A stretch of 64,000 bases of DNA from Bradyrhizobium sp. CCBAU 53340 (GTDB lineage: Bacteria > Pseudomonadota > Alphaproteobacteria > Rhizobiales > Xanthobacteraceae), in assembly GCF_015291645.1 (NCBI RefSeq), contig NZ_CP030055.1:6510001-6574000 (forward strand), in the 5' to 3' direction. Below are positions 1 through 7,606 of this stretch, piece by piece. A program made the position numbers and the translations under genes. The notes under the pieces are model-generated. The model had not been told where the DNA came from, did no database searches, and worked only from the letters and a program-made list of their open reading frames with translations. The stretch's first letter is position 1. The number at the start of each line of letters is the position of its first letter.

Positions 1-330
1 AAGTTGAACGACACCGCGGTGACGCTGTTCACCGACGAATTCATGCTGCACCTACCTGGAGGCCCCTATCACTATCCTGCACCCGCAGCGATGGCCTTTC
101 TCTCCGGATGCGGCGAGATCGCGTTTCCGATCCTGCTCGTCCTCGGCCTCGGCACGCGGTTCGCTGCGCTGGGCCTTCTGTTCATGACGGTGATCGTCGA
201 GCTTACGGTGCCCGACGGCTGGCCGTTGCATATCACCTGGGCGGCGATGGCCCTGGGCATCATGGCCTATGGTCCGGGGCGCATCGCGCTGGACCATTTG
301 ATCGGCCGGTCGCTCTCGCCCGAGCAATAG
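1..330 (+). CDS. DoxX family membrane protein, 5' end missing
   Basis: The reading frame is open to the first base of the window, so the true start lies upstream and only about the last 109 residues are present. The visible part has hydrophobic stretches with small-residue pairs (a segment around FLSGCGEIAFPILLVLGLG and a second around ALGLLFMTVIVELTVP), followed by a polar tail ending GRSLSPEQ. This fits the last three membrane segments of DoxX/DoxD-type inner-membrane proteins. These are small four-helix proteins, often linked to quinone-coupled redox or stress functions, but generally uncharacterised. The next gene is convergent, 5 bp away. The family call rests on the overall pattern, not on a catalytic motif. 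Confidence 0.7.
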   Translation, partial: KLNDTAVTLFTDEFMLHLPGGPYHYPAPAAMAFLSGCGEIAFPILLVLGLGTRFAALGLLFMTVIVELTVPDGWPLHITWAAMALGIMAYGPGRIALDHLIGRSLSPEQ

Positions 331-335
331 GCGCC

Positions 336-1181
336 TCACATCCCGCTCAGCCCACTATCGACCGCCAGCGTCTGCGCGGTGACGTAGACGCTTTCGTCCG
401 ACAGGAAGAAGAGCACCGCATAGCCGATCTCCCAGGCGGTGGCTTGACGGCCGAAGGGGATGTGGCCCTTGCCGCGGCTGGGGCGGCCGGCGCCGGCTTC
501 GCGGCCGTTGGGGGTGTCGACGAGGCCGGGATAGACGAGGTTGGCGCGGATGCCGCGGCGTGCGCCGAGATGGGCGATGTTGCGCATCAGGCCGCCAAGC
601 GCGGCTTTGGAGGAATCATACACCGCCATCTGCGATCCCGCTTTCAGGGCAGCGATGGAGGAGATGAAGACAATGGAGCCACCGTTGTCGAAACCCGGCA
701 TCGCGGCGCGGCAGCACAGCATGGGACCGCGGACATTGACGTCGTAGACCCCATTCCATTCCTCTGGACTGACATTGTCGAGCCCGACCTTGCCGAAGGT
801 GCCGATGTTCAGCACCATGCCGTCGAGCCCGCCCATGGCGCGATGCGCTTCCTCGATCATGCGCTGAACGTCGGCCTCTGACGTGACGTCGGCCGCAATG
901 GCAAAGCCCTCACCGCCTTCGTCGGTGATGCGCTTCACCGTCTGCTGCGCGGCGCCGTGGTTGAGATCGGCCACCGCGACCTTCGCGCCCTCGCGTGCGC
1001 ACAAGATGCTCATGGCACGGCCGTTGCCGATCGGATCGGTCGCGGCGTCGAACACGCGCTGGCCGCCGCCGACGATCAGGACGCGGCGTCCCTTCAAGCG
1101 TCCCCTGCCCGCCGCTTCGCCAAGCGATTCCGCACTCGGCGGGCGAACGTACCGTTCCGGCTTGCCATCGGCTTCCGTCAT
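336..1181 (-). CDS. SDR family NAD(P)-dependent oxidoreductase
   Basis: A 281-residue short-chain dehydrogenase/reductase. The Rossmann start VLIVGGG is at residues 34-40, followed by an expanded glycine-rich loop to IGNGRA at 51-56, longer than the usual TGxxxGxG. Next come the acidic pair ADL near 71, NIG at 125-127 in the NNAG position, and the catalytic pair Ser174/175 with Y188xxxK192. The motifs indicate an active oxidoreductase on an alcohol or carbonyl substrate, probably NAD(H)-dependent. It lies 9 bp downstream of the carboxymuconolactone-decarboxylase-like gene and after its TetR gene, on the same strand, so the three probably form one TetR-controlled operon. The substrate cannot be read from the sequence. 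Confidence 0.9.
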   Translation of the reverse strand: MTEADGKPERYVRPPSAESLGEAAGRGRLKGRRVLIVGGGQRVFDAATDPIGNGRAMSILCAREGAKVAVADLNHGAAQQTVKRITDEGGEGFAIAADVTSEADVQRMIEEAHRAMGGLDGMVLNIGTFGKVGLDNVSPEEWNGVYDVNVRGPMLCCRAAMPGFDNGGSIVFISSIAALKAGSQMAVYDSSKAALGGLMRNIAHLGARRGIRANLVYPGLVDTPNGREAGAGRPSRGKGHIPFGRQATAWEIGYAVLFFLSDESVYVTAQTLAVDSGLSGM

Positions 1182-1190
1182 CGCGCCGCC

Positions 1191-1742
1191 CTACGTCTTG
1201 CCGCTGTCATAGACCTTCATGCCGGCCGCAGGATCGAGATCGGTCTCGGTCGCCTCGGTGACGCGCGCCATCATCATGTAGAATCCGAGCGCGACGATGG
1301 ATTCCACGATCTCCTGATCGCTGAAATGTTTTCGCGCGGCAGTGAAGGTCGGCTCGGGCACGCGGACGCTCTCGACCACCTCGCGGCCGAACTTCAGCAG
1401 CGCGCGCTCGGCTTCGTTCAGCGCCGCGGCATCGTAGTCACGGCGCTCGACCGCATCGACCTGGGCTTGCGTGCAGCCGACGCCGAGTGCGATCGGCACG
1501 TGCTGGCGCCACTCATAGGCGCCGCCTTCGAGCTGCGCGGCCTGGAGGATCAGGAGCTCGCGGTTGACGGCCGAGAGCTTCTGCTTGTGCAGGATCGAAT
1601 TGCCGAGCCGCATCGCCGGGATCATGTTGGCCTCGGCATGGGCCATCATGCGGAAGATGTTGAGCTTGACCGGCATGCGGTCGAACGAGGCGCGGATGTC
1701 GCCGCTCGTCGTCTCCGGATCAATCAGGGGCAGCCTTGCCAT
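1191..1742 (-). CDS. carboxymuconolactone decarboxylase family protein
   Basis: A 183-residue all-helical protein of the AhpD/CMD superfamily. Residues 58-90 carry the conserved core (REL followed by ExxxH at E77/H81 and a lone C90). The CxxC pair of AhpD-type peroxidase partners is absent, so it is closer to the decarboxylase-like or uncharacterised branch. The start overlaps the end of the upstream TetR gene by 23 bp, which implies co-transcription and probable translational coupling. With the SDR gene downstream this suggests a small catabolic or detoxification operon induced by a TetR ligand. The exact reaction is unknown. Confidence 0.85.
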   Translation of the reverse strand: MARLPLIDPETTSGDIRASFDRMPVKLNIFRMMAHAEANMIPAMRLGNSILHKQKLSAVNRELLILQAAQLEGGAYEWRQHVPIALGVGCTQAQVDAVERRDYDAAALNEAERALLKFGREVVESVRVPEPTFTAARKHFSDQEIVESIVALGFYMMMARVTEATETDLDPAAGMKVYDSGKT

Positions 1743-2421
1743 GGTTCACTCCCTTGGTTTTTCTCTTCTTGTTGCCGTGGCTCCTGCCATCCGCCGCAAT
1801 CAGCGACAGGAAGAAGGCGAGATAACGGTCAATCGCCTCGATCACCCTCGGCCGCGGCGACGGCGCCGCGCCCATCACGTAATGCTCGAGCCTGATATAG
1901 ATGAGCCCGGCCGCGAACAGCCGCGCGGTCTCGCGCGGATCGGGCGTCGAGACCAGGCCGGCCAGCGCAAAGCCGCGAAAATAATCCGTCATCAGGCGCT
2001 GCTCGCGGTCGTAAAAGTGGTCGGCGAATTTGGCGCGGATGCCGGGCACGCGGTTACGCTCCGCGGTGATGACCTTCTGGAACTGGTGTTCGCGCGGATC
2101 GGACCATTGCTCGACGAGGTCCAATGCGAACTGCCGGCAGAACGCGGCGGGCTGGTGCGCCAGCTGCCTGTAGCGCGGCGCCTCCAGCCGGCTCGCCGAG
2201 CTCGCAGGGCCATGCTCGCTGACGATCGCTTCCAGGATCGCGGCCTTGCCGGAAAAGTGGTTGTAGAGGCTGCTCTCACGAATGCCGACGCGGCGCGCCA
2301 GCTCACGCATCGAGGCGCCGCCATAGCCGCTCTGTGCAAACAGATTGAGCGCTTCGTTGAGGATGCGCTCGCGGGTGGTGGGCGCGGCCGCTTCCGCCGC
2401 GCTGGTGGTGTGAACAGCCAT
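1720..2421 (-). CDS. TetR/AcrR family transcriptional regulator
   Basis: A 233-residue one-component regulator. Residues 16-62 form the TetR N-terminal DNA-binding domain: a first helix starting RERILNEALNLFAQSGYGG, then the helix-turn-helix with RELARRVGIRESSLYNHF. The C-terminal two thirds is the variable helical ligand-binding domain with an aromatic-rich centre. The start is ATG at 2421. No clear Shine-Dalgarno sequence precedes it, because a 32-bp palindrome begins only 5 bp upstream. This arrangement predicts autorepression and control of the two overlapping/adjacent genes (CMD-like, SDR) transcribed from the same promoter. The ligand is not known. Confidence 0.92.
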   Translation of the reverse strand: MAVHTTSAAEAAAPTTRERILNEALNLFAQSGYGGASMRELARRVGIRESSLYNHFSGKAAILEAIVSEHGPASSASRLEAPRYRQLAHQPAAFCRQFALDLVEQWSDPREHQFQKVITAERNRVPGIRAKFADHFYDREQRLMTDYFRGFALAGLVSTPDPRETARLFAAGLIYIRLEHYVMGAAPSPRPRVIEAIDRYLAFFLSLIAADGRSHGNKKRKTKGVNHGKAAPD

Positions 2422-2425
2422 CAGG

Positions 2426-2457
2426 ATTGACTAACGAACGATCGTTCGTTAGTCAAT
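2426..2457. promoter_or_regulatory. 32-bp perfect palindromic operator of the TetR regulator
   Basis: A perfect 32-bp inverted repeat centred on GATC between 2441 and 2442. Each half site reads ATTGACTAACGAACGA inward. It lies 5 bp upstream of the TetR start codon. Nested repeats (AACGAACG / CGTTCGTT) are typical of operators bound by two TetR dimers. Binding here would block both transcription and translation initiation of the leftward TetR-CMD-SDR operon. No gene starts close by on the other side, so it is not a shared divergent operator in the usual sense. Confidence 0.85.
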
Positions 2458-2530
2458 CGGGCGACTTTCAACTCCGCGCATTCGAAACGTGGAGGGCATC
2501 AGGGAGACGACGTCATGGCGCGCTTCGCCC

Positions 2531-2602
2531 CGCGACATCAACGCACGCGACGTCGCAGCCTGGAAACAGGTTGCCAAGGACGCCGGCATCGAGGTGAAAT
2601 GA
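2531..2602 (+). pseudogene. 3' relic of a Bug/TctC-type solute-binding protein gene
   Basis: In one plus-strand frame the sequence reads ...RDINARDVAAWKQVAKDAG, then IEVK and a TGA stop at 2600-2602. This closely matches the usual C-terminus of Bug/TctC-family periplasmic binding proteins (a helix ending W-x-x-V-x-x-x-A-G-I). Upstream in the same frame the similarity disappears and no start or signal peptide is present. I read it as the remaining tail of a deleted gene. It is short, so chance similarity cannot be excluded. Confidence 0.35.
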
Positions 2603-2620
2603 GCAGGAACGTGGCGCGAA

Positions 2621-2750
2621 GCCTGCGTGCGGCCATCCTTCGAGACGCCCGCCTCCGGCGGGCCCTCAGGTTGAGGTCCCGTTTTGCGGCGAGATATCAG
2701 ACCCTCATGGTGAGGAGCCCGCCAAAGCGGGCGTCTCGAACCATGCAGGC
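2621..2750. repeat. long imperfect palindrome, Bradyrhizobium-type intergenic repeat
   Basis: The ends are inverted: a 12-bp perfect arm at 2641-2652 (CGAGACGCCCGC) pairs with 2727-2738, extended outward by imperfect pairs (CCTGC / GCAGG) and inward by CCTCA / TGAGG. The form is that of the dispersed palindromes common between genes in Bradyrhizobium and relatives. The rest of the 347-bp stretch 2458-2804 holds the operator and gene relic described separately and the ribosome-binding region of the VOC gene; I see no intact gene in it. Confidence 0.6.
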
Positions 2751-2804
2751 CGAGCTCGTCCGGCAGCCCTCCGCTGTCATGTACCATGGAAAGGGAGCGC
2801 GGGC

Positions 2805-3344
2805 ATGAGCCGCATCTTCGGCGCGGTGCGCCAGAACGGATATGTGGTGCGGGACATTCACGCCGCGATGAAGCACTGGATCGAGGTGATGGGCGTCGGC
2901 CCCTGGTACTACATGGACCGCGTCACGACCGACTGGTTCCGTCATCGCGGCCAGGACTCCGTGGTCGAGATGAGCATCGCGCTGGCCAATTCCGGCGATC
3001 TCCAGATCGAACTGATCCAGCAGCGCAATGACGCGCCCTCGCTGTACAAGGAGTTTCTGGTTGCCGGGCACGAAGGCCTCCAGCACATGTCCTATTGGAG
3101 CCGCGACTATCAGGCGCTCTACGACAGGGCCCTCGGGCTCGGCTACAGGATCGGCCACGAGGGCCAGATCGGCGGCGACAAGGGACGTTTTGCCTATTTC
3201 GACACGCAGGCGCATCCAGGCACGATCGTCGAGATCTCCGACATCAGCGGCACCAAGGGCCCGTTCTTCGAGAAGGTGCGGCTGGCGGCCTTGAGCTGGG
3301 ACGGCACGCGGCCGATCCGCGAGGTCGGCGGCAGGACGACGTAG
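2805..3344 (+). CDS. VOC (glyoxalase/bleomycin-resistance-fold) family protein
   Basis: A 179-residue protein with the two beta-alpha-beta-beta-beta halves of the vicinal oxygen chelate fold. The first half starts YVVRDIHAAMKHWIEVMGVG, and the second contains LQHMSYWSRDY and ends with GTIVEISD. His in LQH and Glu in VEI are plausible metal ligands, as in methylmalonyl-CoA epimerase and glyoxalase I relatives. The start is ATG at 2805, preceded by an AAGGGAG ribosome-binding sequence. The methyltransferase gene follows 72 bp downstream on the same strand. Family membership is clear, but the reaction (isomerase, lyase, dioxygenase or resistance protein) is not. Confidence 0.85.
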   Translation: MSRIFGAVRQNGYVVRDIHAAMKHWIEVMGVGPWYYMDRVTTDWFRHRGQDSVVEMSIALANSGDLQIELIQQRNDAPSLYKEFLVAGHEGLQHMSYWSRDYQALYDRALGLGYRIGHEGQIGGDKGRFAYFDTQAHPGTIVEISDISGTKGPFFEKVRLAALSWDGTRPIREVGGRTT

Positions 3345-3416
3345 CATCACGCCGTTGCCGGACCGACGATTTATGGTAGCGTATTGCCTCCCGTCCCAGA
3401 GTTCAGCGAGGCAGGC

Positions 3417-4229
3417 ATGTCTGCGACTGACAAGGTTTTCGCCGGCTCGGTCCCGAAACTCTACGACGAATATCTCGTCCCGCTGATCTTCTCCGTATAT
3501 GCCGACGACCTAGCCAGGCGCGTCGCTGCGCTGTCGCCCTCGGACCTGCTCGAAATCGCCGCCGGCACCGGAGCGGTCACGCGGGCCGTGGCAGCGCTCT
3601 TGCCTGCCGGTGTCCGCTACACCGCGACCGATCTCAACGAGCCGATGCTCGCGGTGGCCAAGCAGCGTCAAGGTGAAGATCCCCGCATGACCTGGCGCCA
3701 GGCCGATGCGCTGACCCTGCCGTTCGACGATTCCGTATTCGACGTCGTCTGCTGCCAGTTCGGTGCCATGTTCTTTCCCGACCGCAGCCAAGGCTACGCC
3801 GAGGCGAAGCGGGTGTTGAAACCGACCGGAACGTATCTGTTCAGCGTCTGGGATCGCATCGAGGACAATGTCTTCGCGGATGACGCGACGACCACGCTCG
3901 GCAAGATGTTTCCCGACAATCCGCCGCGCTTCATGGCGCGGACGCCACACGGCTATCACGACAAGGCGGTCATCAAGGCCGACCTCGAACGCGGAGGTTT
4001 CAAGGACATCTCGATCGAAACGCTGACGGCGACGAGCTGCGGGCCCTCGGCGGAATACGTCGCGATCGCCTACTGCCAGGGAACGCCGCTGCGCGGCGAG
4101 ATCGAGGCCAGGGATGCAAACAAGCTCGAGGCCGCAACCGACGCCGTTGCCGAGACGATCCGGAAGCGCCACGGCTCCGGACCAGTCGAGGCCAAGATTC
4201 AGGCCCTGGTGATCACGGCACGGCCGTAG
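3417..4229 (+). CDS. class I SAM-dependent methyltransferase (UbiE-like)
   Basis: A 270-residue Rossmann-fold methyltransferase. Motif I (LEIAAGTGAVTRA) lies around residues 44-56 and an acidic strand-2 end (YTATDLNEPML) around 70-80. QADALTLPFDDSVFDVVCCQ follows near 95-115 (motif post-II/III region) and VLKPTGTYLFSVWD near 135-150. I chose ATG at 3417 because GCGAGG lies just upstream and the longer frame from 3384 adds only an unstructured tail. The overall pattern is that of the UbiE/COQ5 and small-molecule methyltransferases. The acceptor is unknown, and nothing nearby points to quinone synthesis. Confidence 0.85.
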   Translation: MSATDKVFAGSVPKLYDEYLVPLIFSVYADDLARRVAALSPSDLLEIAAGTGAVTRAVAALLPAGVRYTATDLNEPMLAVAKQRQGEDPRMTWRQADALTLPFDDSVFDVVCCQFGAMFFPDRSQGYAEAKRVLKPTGTYLFSVWDRIEDNVFADDATTTLGKMFPDNPPRFMARTPHGYHDKAVIKADLERGGFKDISIETLTATSCGPSAEYVAIAYCQGTPLRGEIEARDANKLEAATDAVAETIRKRHGSGPVEAKIQALVITARP

Positions 4230-4259
4230 TGGGAGAGCCGCTATGCTCCGACGTCACGC

Positions 4260-5822
4260 CTACCAGAAGCTCCGCATCGTCGGCTGGGTCGATTGATAGT
4301 ACTGGTACTGTCCGCCGCGCCGACGCGGATTGACCGGTTGCACATACGGATCGCGCGGCTGGAAGAAGAAGCCGAAGCCGTTGCCGCCATTGTCCCAGCC
4401 ATCGTCGCTGGCAATCGCCATCGGCGCGGTCGGCCTGCGGGTGATGAAGCCGCCCTGGGGCTGGTTGCTCAGGACCGCAACGAACTCGGTGCGGTAGTTG
4501 GTCTCGGCGCTCAGCGGTTCGTCCGAGATGATGATCGACGAACGCGGCATTGCCGTCGGCCCGATGCGATCCCACACCTCTTGCGGGATGGTGATGCGGT
4601 CGAGCGCGTCCTTGGCGTTGTCGCCTTCATCGATGCTGACGACGCTCCAGCGCAGGCCCGTGTCGTTCTTCGCCATCGCCGTGAAGATGTGCGTGCCGAG
4701 CGGCTGGTCCGGATTGCGGATGGTGACGGGAACCTCGATGCTGGTGTCGAACACCTCGCCGCCGCCATCCGGCGCCGGCTTGTGGGTGTTGCGCCGCACG
4801 TAGAGCTTCTGCGTTGCGCGGCTGATATAGACCGAGACCGGCTCCATCGCGAGCTTGGCGTCGGTCGCGGCCTTCACGGCCTCGGTCTTCTTGGCGGCGG
4901 CGACCTTGGCCGCCTCCTTGGTGGTGGCAACCGCGTCGCGCTTGGGCTGCGCCGCGGCCTTGGCAGCATCGAGCTGGGTTGCCGCGTCCGCGGCCTTGGT
5001 TGCGGCCTTCTGCTTCAATTCGTCGGCCTTTGCCTTGGCCTGATCGTTCTTGGCATTCGCGACCAGCTTGTCGGCATAGGCGTTCTCGGAATCCGCGCGG
5101 GCCTTCTGCTGTTCGAGCTTGCGCAGCAGGGCCGGGATTGACTGCGCATCTTTCGCCGCCGCCGCCGCGGCCTTCTTGGCTTCATCGGCGGCCCGGACAG
5201 CCTCCTCCGCCTCTGCGGACAGCTTGTCGGCACGCGCGGGCGCGGCCGCAATGGCCTCCCTGCTCGGCACGAACAGCGACGGATGTGAGAAATCGGCCGG
5301 AGCAGCGTCGTTCGGCGAGATGATCACCCGCATGCCGATGCTGGTCTTGTCGAACAGGCTCTCGGCGAAACCAAAGGGCATGCGCACGCAGCCGTGAGAG
5401 GCCGCGTAGCCGGGTAGCGGCCCGCCATGCAGCGCAATGCCGTTCCAGGTGATGCGCTGCATGTTCGGCATCCAGGCATCGTCATACATGGAGGAGTGGT
5501 GATCCTTGTCCTTTTCGACCACGGCGAAGACGCCGGCCGGCGTCTCGCGACCAGTCGTGCCGGTCGAGACCGGGGCGCGCAGGATCCAGCCCTCGGAATC
5601 GTAGAAGGTGACCTGCTGGCTCTTGATCGACACGATCGCCATGATCGGCTCGCCGGCCTCGCGCTGCGCCACGGCCTCGGCGGTCTGGCGCGGCTGCTTC
5701 GCCGCCATGGCAGCCGGGGTCAGGGTGGTCAGCGCAAGCGCCGCTGCGAACATCACGATTCCGGGAGGCCCCCAACGCCGCATCGCTCCCTTGGATTGCG
5801 CCGTCATTCTCAGGTCTTTCAT
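4260..5822 (-). CDS. large L,D-transpeptidase (YkuD domain, coiled-coil, second YkuD-like region)
   Basis: A secreted protein of about 520 residues. After a signal peptide (hydrophobic stretch IVMFAAALALTTL, then AMAA) comes a YkuD catalytic domain. It has the conserved HGG and SHGCVRM motif with its catalytic Cys, so it probably makes 3-3 peptidoglycan crosslinks or anchors proteins to peptidoglycan. A long Ala/Lys/Glu-rich coiled coil of about 150 residues follows. A second beta-rich domain resembles YkuD (VSVYISRATQKLYVRR) but lacks SHGCxR. I prefer ATG at 5822, which has a GGGGA ribosome-binding site; a start at 5861 has none. Downstream is the convergent methyltransferase gene. Confidence 0.88.
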   Translation of the reverse strand: MKDLRMTAQSKGAMRRWGPPGIVMFAAALALTTLTPAAMAAKQPRQTAEAVAQREAGEPIMAIVSIKSQQVTFYDSEGWILRAPVSTGTTGRETPAGVFAVVEKDKDHHSSMYDDAWMPNMQRITWNGIALHGGPLPGYAASHGCVRMPFGFAESLFDKTSIGMRVIISPNDAAPADFSHPSLFVPSREAIAAAPARADKLSAEAEEAVRAADEAKKAAAAAAKDAQSIPALLRKLEQQKARADSENAYADKLVANAKNDQAKAKADELKQKAATKAADAATQLDAAKAAAQPKRDAVATTKEAAKVAAAKKTEAVKAATDAKLAMEPVSVYISRATQKLYVRRNTHKPAPDGGGEVFDTSIEVPVTIRNPDQPLGTHIFTAMAKNDTGLRWSVVSIDEGDNAKDALDRITIPQEVWDRIGPTAMPRSSIIISDEPLSAETNYRTEFVAVLSNQPQGGFITRRPTAPMAIASDDGWDNGGNGFGFFFQPRDPYVQPVNPRRRGGQYQYYQSTQPTMRSFW

Positions 5823-6057
5823 GCCATTCCCCGGGGTGCCTGTCCGCATTTGGTCCATCATCAGTCAGATTGCGATCTTTGGATTAAGAATTCGCAGCCA
5901 CCATCCGTTCCGTTTCCGGCGATATCAGGTCCGTTCCGGCGGCAAAACTCTCATATACGACGGCCCATGCGGGCGGAAGGGCGCTCCGCGGCCGAGGCTG
6001 ACCCGGAGCTGGCGGGCGCGCTGCGGCGGACCGCCCGCCCTAAAACGGTGGCAGGGG

Positions 6058-6073
6058 TGTGATCCGAATCACA
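6058..6073. promoter_or_regulatory. CRP/FNR-type site (TGTGA-N6-TCACA)
   Basis: TGTGATCCGAATCACA is an exact match to the CRP half-site pair TGTGA-N6-TCACA. It sits between the end of livF and the start of the L,D-transpeptidase gene, about 235 bp upstream of the latter. It is too close to the livF stop to act on that operon, so the likely target is the transpeptidase promoter. The function is inferred from the motif alone. Confidence 0.5.
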
Positions 6074-6109
6074 GAGAATTGGTTCACGCGCCGATGCGCT
6101 GGTCAGTGC

Positions 6110-6805
6110 TCAGACTTCGAGCCATTCCTGCCGCACGGCAGTATTGGCCTTGAGCTCATCAGGCGTGCCTTCGAACACCACGCGGCCATGCCCCATGATG
6201 TAGACGCGCTTGGAGATGCGCATTGCGATCGACAGCTTTTGCTCGACGAGGAGAATGGCGACGCCGGCCTCAGCGATGCGGGCGATGAGATCGCCGACCT
6301 GCTGCACGATCAGCGGCGCGAGGCCTTCGGTCGGCTCGTCGATCATGATCAGATCAGGATCGCCCATCAGCGTGCGGCACGTCGTCAGCATCTGCTTCTC
6401 GCCGCCGGACAGCACGCCGGCGGCCGTATCGGCGCGCGCGGCGAGATTGGGGAACATGTCGAGCATGTCCTGGAGCCGCCATTTGCCGGGCCGGCGCGTA
6501 TCCTTGATGCCGAGCAGCAGATTTTGCCGGACCGTCAGGCTCGGGAAGATGTCGCGATGTTCGGGGACGTAACCCAGCCCGAGGCGCGCGATCTTGTAGC
6601 TCGGCAGGCCGGCGATGTCCTTGCCCTTGAAACGGATCGTGCCTTGCGGAGCGACCTCGCCCATGATCGCCTTGACCGTGGTGGAGCGGCCAACGCCGTT
6701 GCGTCCGAGCAGGCTCACGACCTCGCCGGCGGCGACGTCGAGGTCGACGCCCTGGAGGATGTGGCTCTTGCCGTAATAGGCGTGGAGATCCCTGACCTCG
6801 AGCAT
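6110..6805 (-). CDS. livF: branched-chain amino-acid-type ABC transporter ATPase (LivF-like)
   Basis: A 231-residue ABC ATPase of the LivF type, second ATPase of the importer encoded at 6110-11182. It has the LSGGEKQML signature, Walker B DLIMIDEPTEGLAP, and the family's usual Gln in place of the H-loop His (LLVEQK). Walker A reads GRNGVGRST: the invariant Lys is replaced by Arg, encoded CGC. In most ABC proteins this change abolishes or weakens ATP hydrolysis; whether it is a trait of this subfamily cannot be judged from one sequence. The start codon shares one base with the livG stop (TGATG), indicating coupled translation. Confidence 0.9.
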   Translation of the reverse strand: MLEVRDLHAYYGKSHILQGVDLDVAAGEVVSLLGRNGVGRSTTVKAIMGEVAPQGTIRFKGKDIAGLPSYKIARLGLGYVPEHRDIFPSLTVRQNLLLGIKDTRRPGKWRLQDMLDMFPNLAARADTAAGVLSGGEKQMLTTCRTLMGDPDLIMIDEPTEGLAPLIVQQVGDLIARIAEAGVAILLVEQKLSIAMRISKRVYIMGHGRVVFEGTPDELKANTAVRQEWLEV

Positions 6806-7596
6806 CAGTGCGCTTCCTCGCCGAGATAGGCTTCCTTGACCTTGGGATCGCGCCGGATATCTTCCGGCGTGCCCGAGGCGATGATGTGGCCGTAGACCAG
6901 CACCGAGATGCGATCGGCGAGGCCGAACACGACGCTCATGTCGTGTTCGACGATGACAAGCGTCTTGCCTTCGGTCAGTCGCCGGATCAGCGACACCGCG
7001 CGATCGGTCTCGGCGTGGCTCATGCCCGCGGTCGGCTCGTCCAGCATGACGACGGTGGCGCCGCTCGCGATGGTGATGCCGATCTCGAGCTCGCGTTGCT
7101 CCGCATAGGTCAAAAGCCCGGCCGGAACGTCGCGCCGGTGTGTGAGATGAATGTCGTCGAGGATCTGCGCGGTGCGCTGGCGCACCTCGGGCAGGCTGTC
7201 GACATTCTTCCAGAACGCGTAGCGATGTCCCGTCGCCCACAACACGGCGCAGCGGACGTTCTCCCAGACCGTCATGCGCGCGAACACGTTGGTGACCTGG
7301 AACGAGCGCGACAGGCCGCGCCGGTTGATCTCGAAGGGCCTGAGGCCCGAGATGACATCGCCGTTCAGCTTCACCTCGCCCGAGGTCGGCTTGATGTGGC
7401 CGCTGATCAGGTTGAAGGTCGTGGACTTGCCGGCACCGTTCGGACCGATGATGGCGTGCCGCTCGCCCTTCGCGACGATCAAGTTGAGGTCGCGGATGAT
7501 GCCGACATTGCCGAAGCGCTTTTCGACGGCGCGAACCTCGATAGCTGCGGGCATGCCAGATACCGCTTCGCTCATCCCAGATACCGCTCCGCTCAT
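6805..7596 (-). CDS. livG: branched-chain amino-acid-type ABC transporter ATPase (LivG-like)
   Basis: A 263-residue ABC ATPase with canonical Walker A GPNGAGKST, a LivG-type signature region (LTYAEQRELEIGITIA, a degenerate LSGGQ), Walker B VVMLDEPTAGMS and H-loop VIVEHDMSVVF. It pairs with livF as the other nucleotide-binding subunit. The start at 7596 overlaps the livM stop by 4 bp (ATGA). Two further in-frame ATG codons lie 21 and 42 bp downstream within a tandem repeat, giving an N-terminus that repeats M-S-x-A-V-S-G. The three possible starts differ only in this short non-conserved lead. Confidence 0.92.
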   Translation of the reverse strand: MSGAVSGMSEAVSGMPAAIEVRAVEKRFGNVGIIRDLNLIVAKGERHAIIGPNGAGKSTTFNLISGHIKPTSGEVKLNGDVISGLRPFEINRRGLSRSFQVTNVFARMTVWENVRCAVLWATGHRYAFWKNVDSLPEVRQRTAQILDDIHLTHRRDVPAGLLTYAEQRELEIGITIASGATVVMLDEPTAGMSHAETDRAVSLIRRLTEGKTLVIVEHDMSVVFGLADRISVLVYGHIIASGTPEDIRRDPKVKEAYLGEEAH

Positions 7597-7606
7597 GCCA
7601 GATACC
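7550..7606. repeat. 21-bp near-perfect tandem repeat at the livM/livG junction
   Basis: The unit GCCAGATACCGCTCCGCTCAT, read on the plus strand, recurs with small changes at 21-bp spacing. Each copy places an in-frame ATG of livG (minus strand 7596, 7575, 7554). It looks like a slippage duplication of the translation-initiation region that kept the reading frame. Confidence 0.75.

Noticed and set aside
5967-6062. 31-codon ORF upstream of the L,D-transpeptidase
   Set aside because: Ribosome-binding site poor, no conservation to judge and high GC; equally likely by chance.
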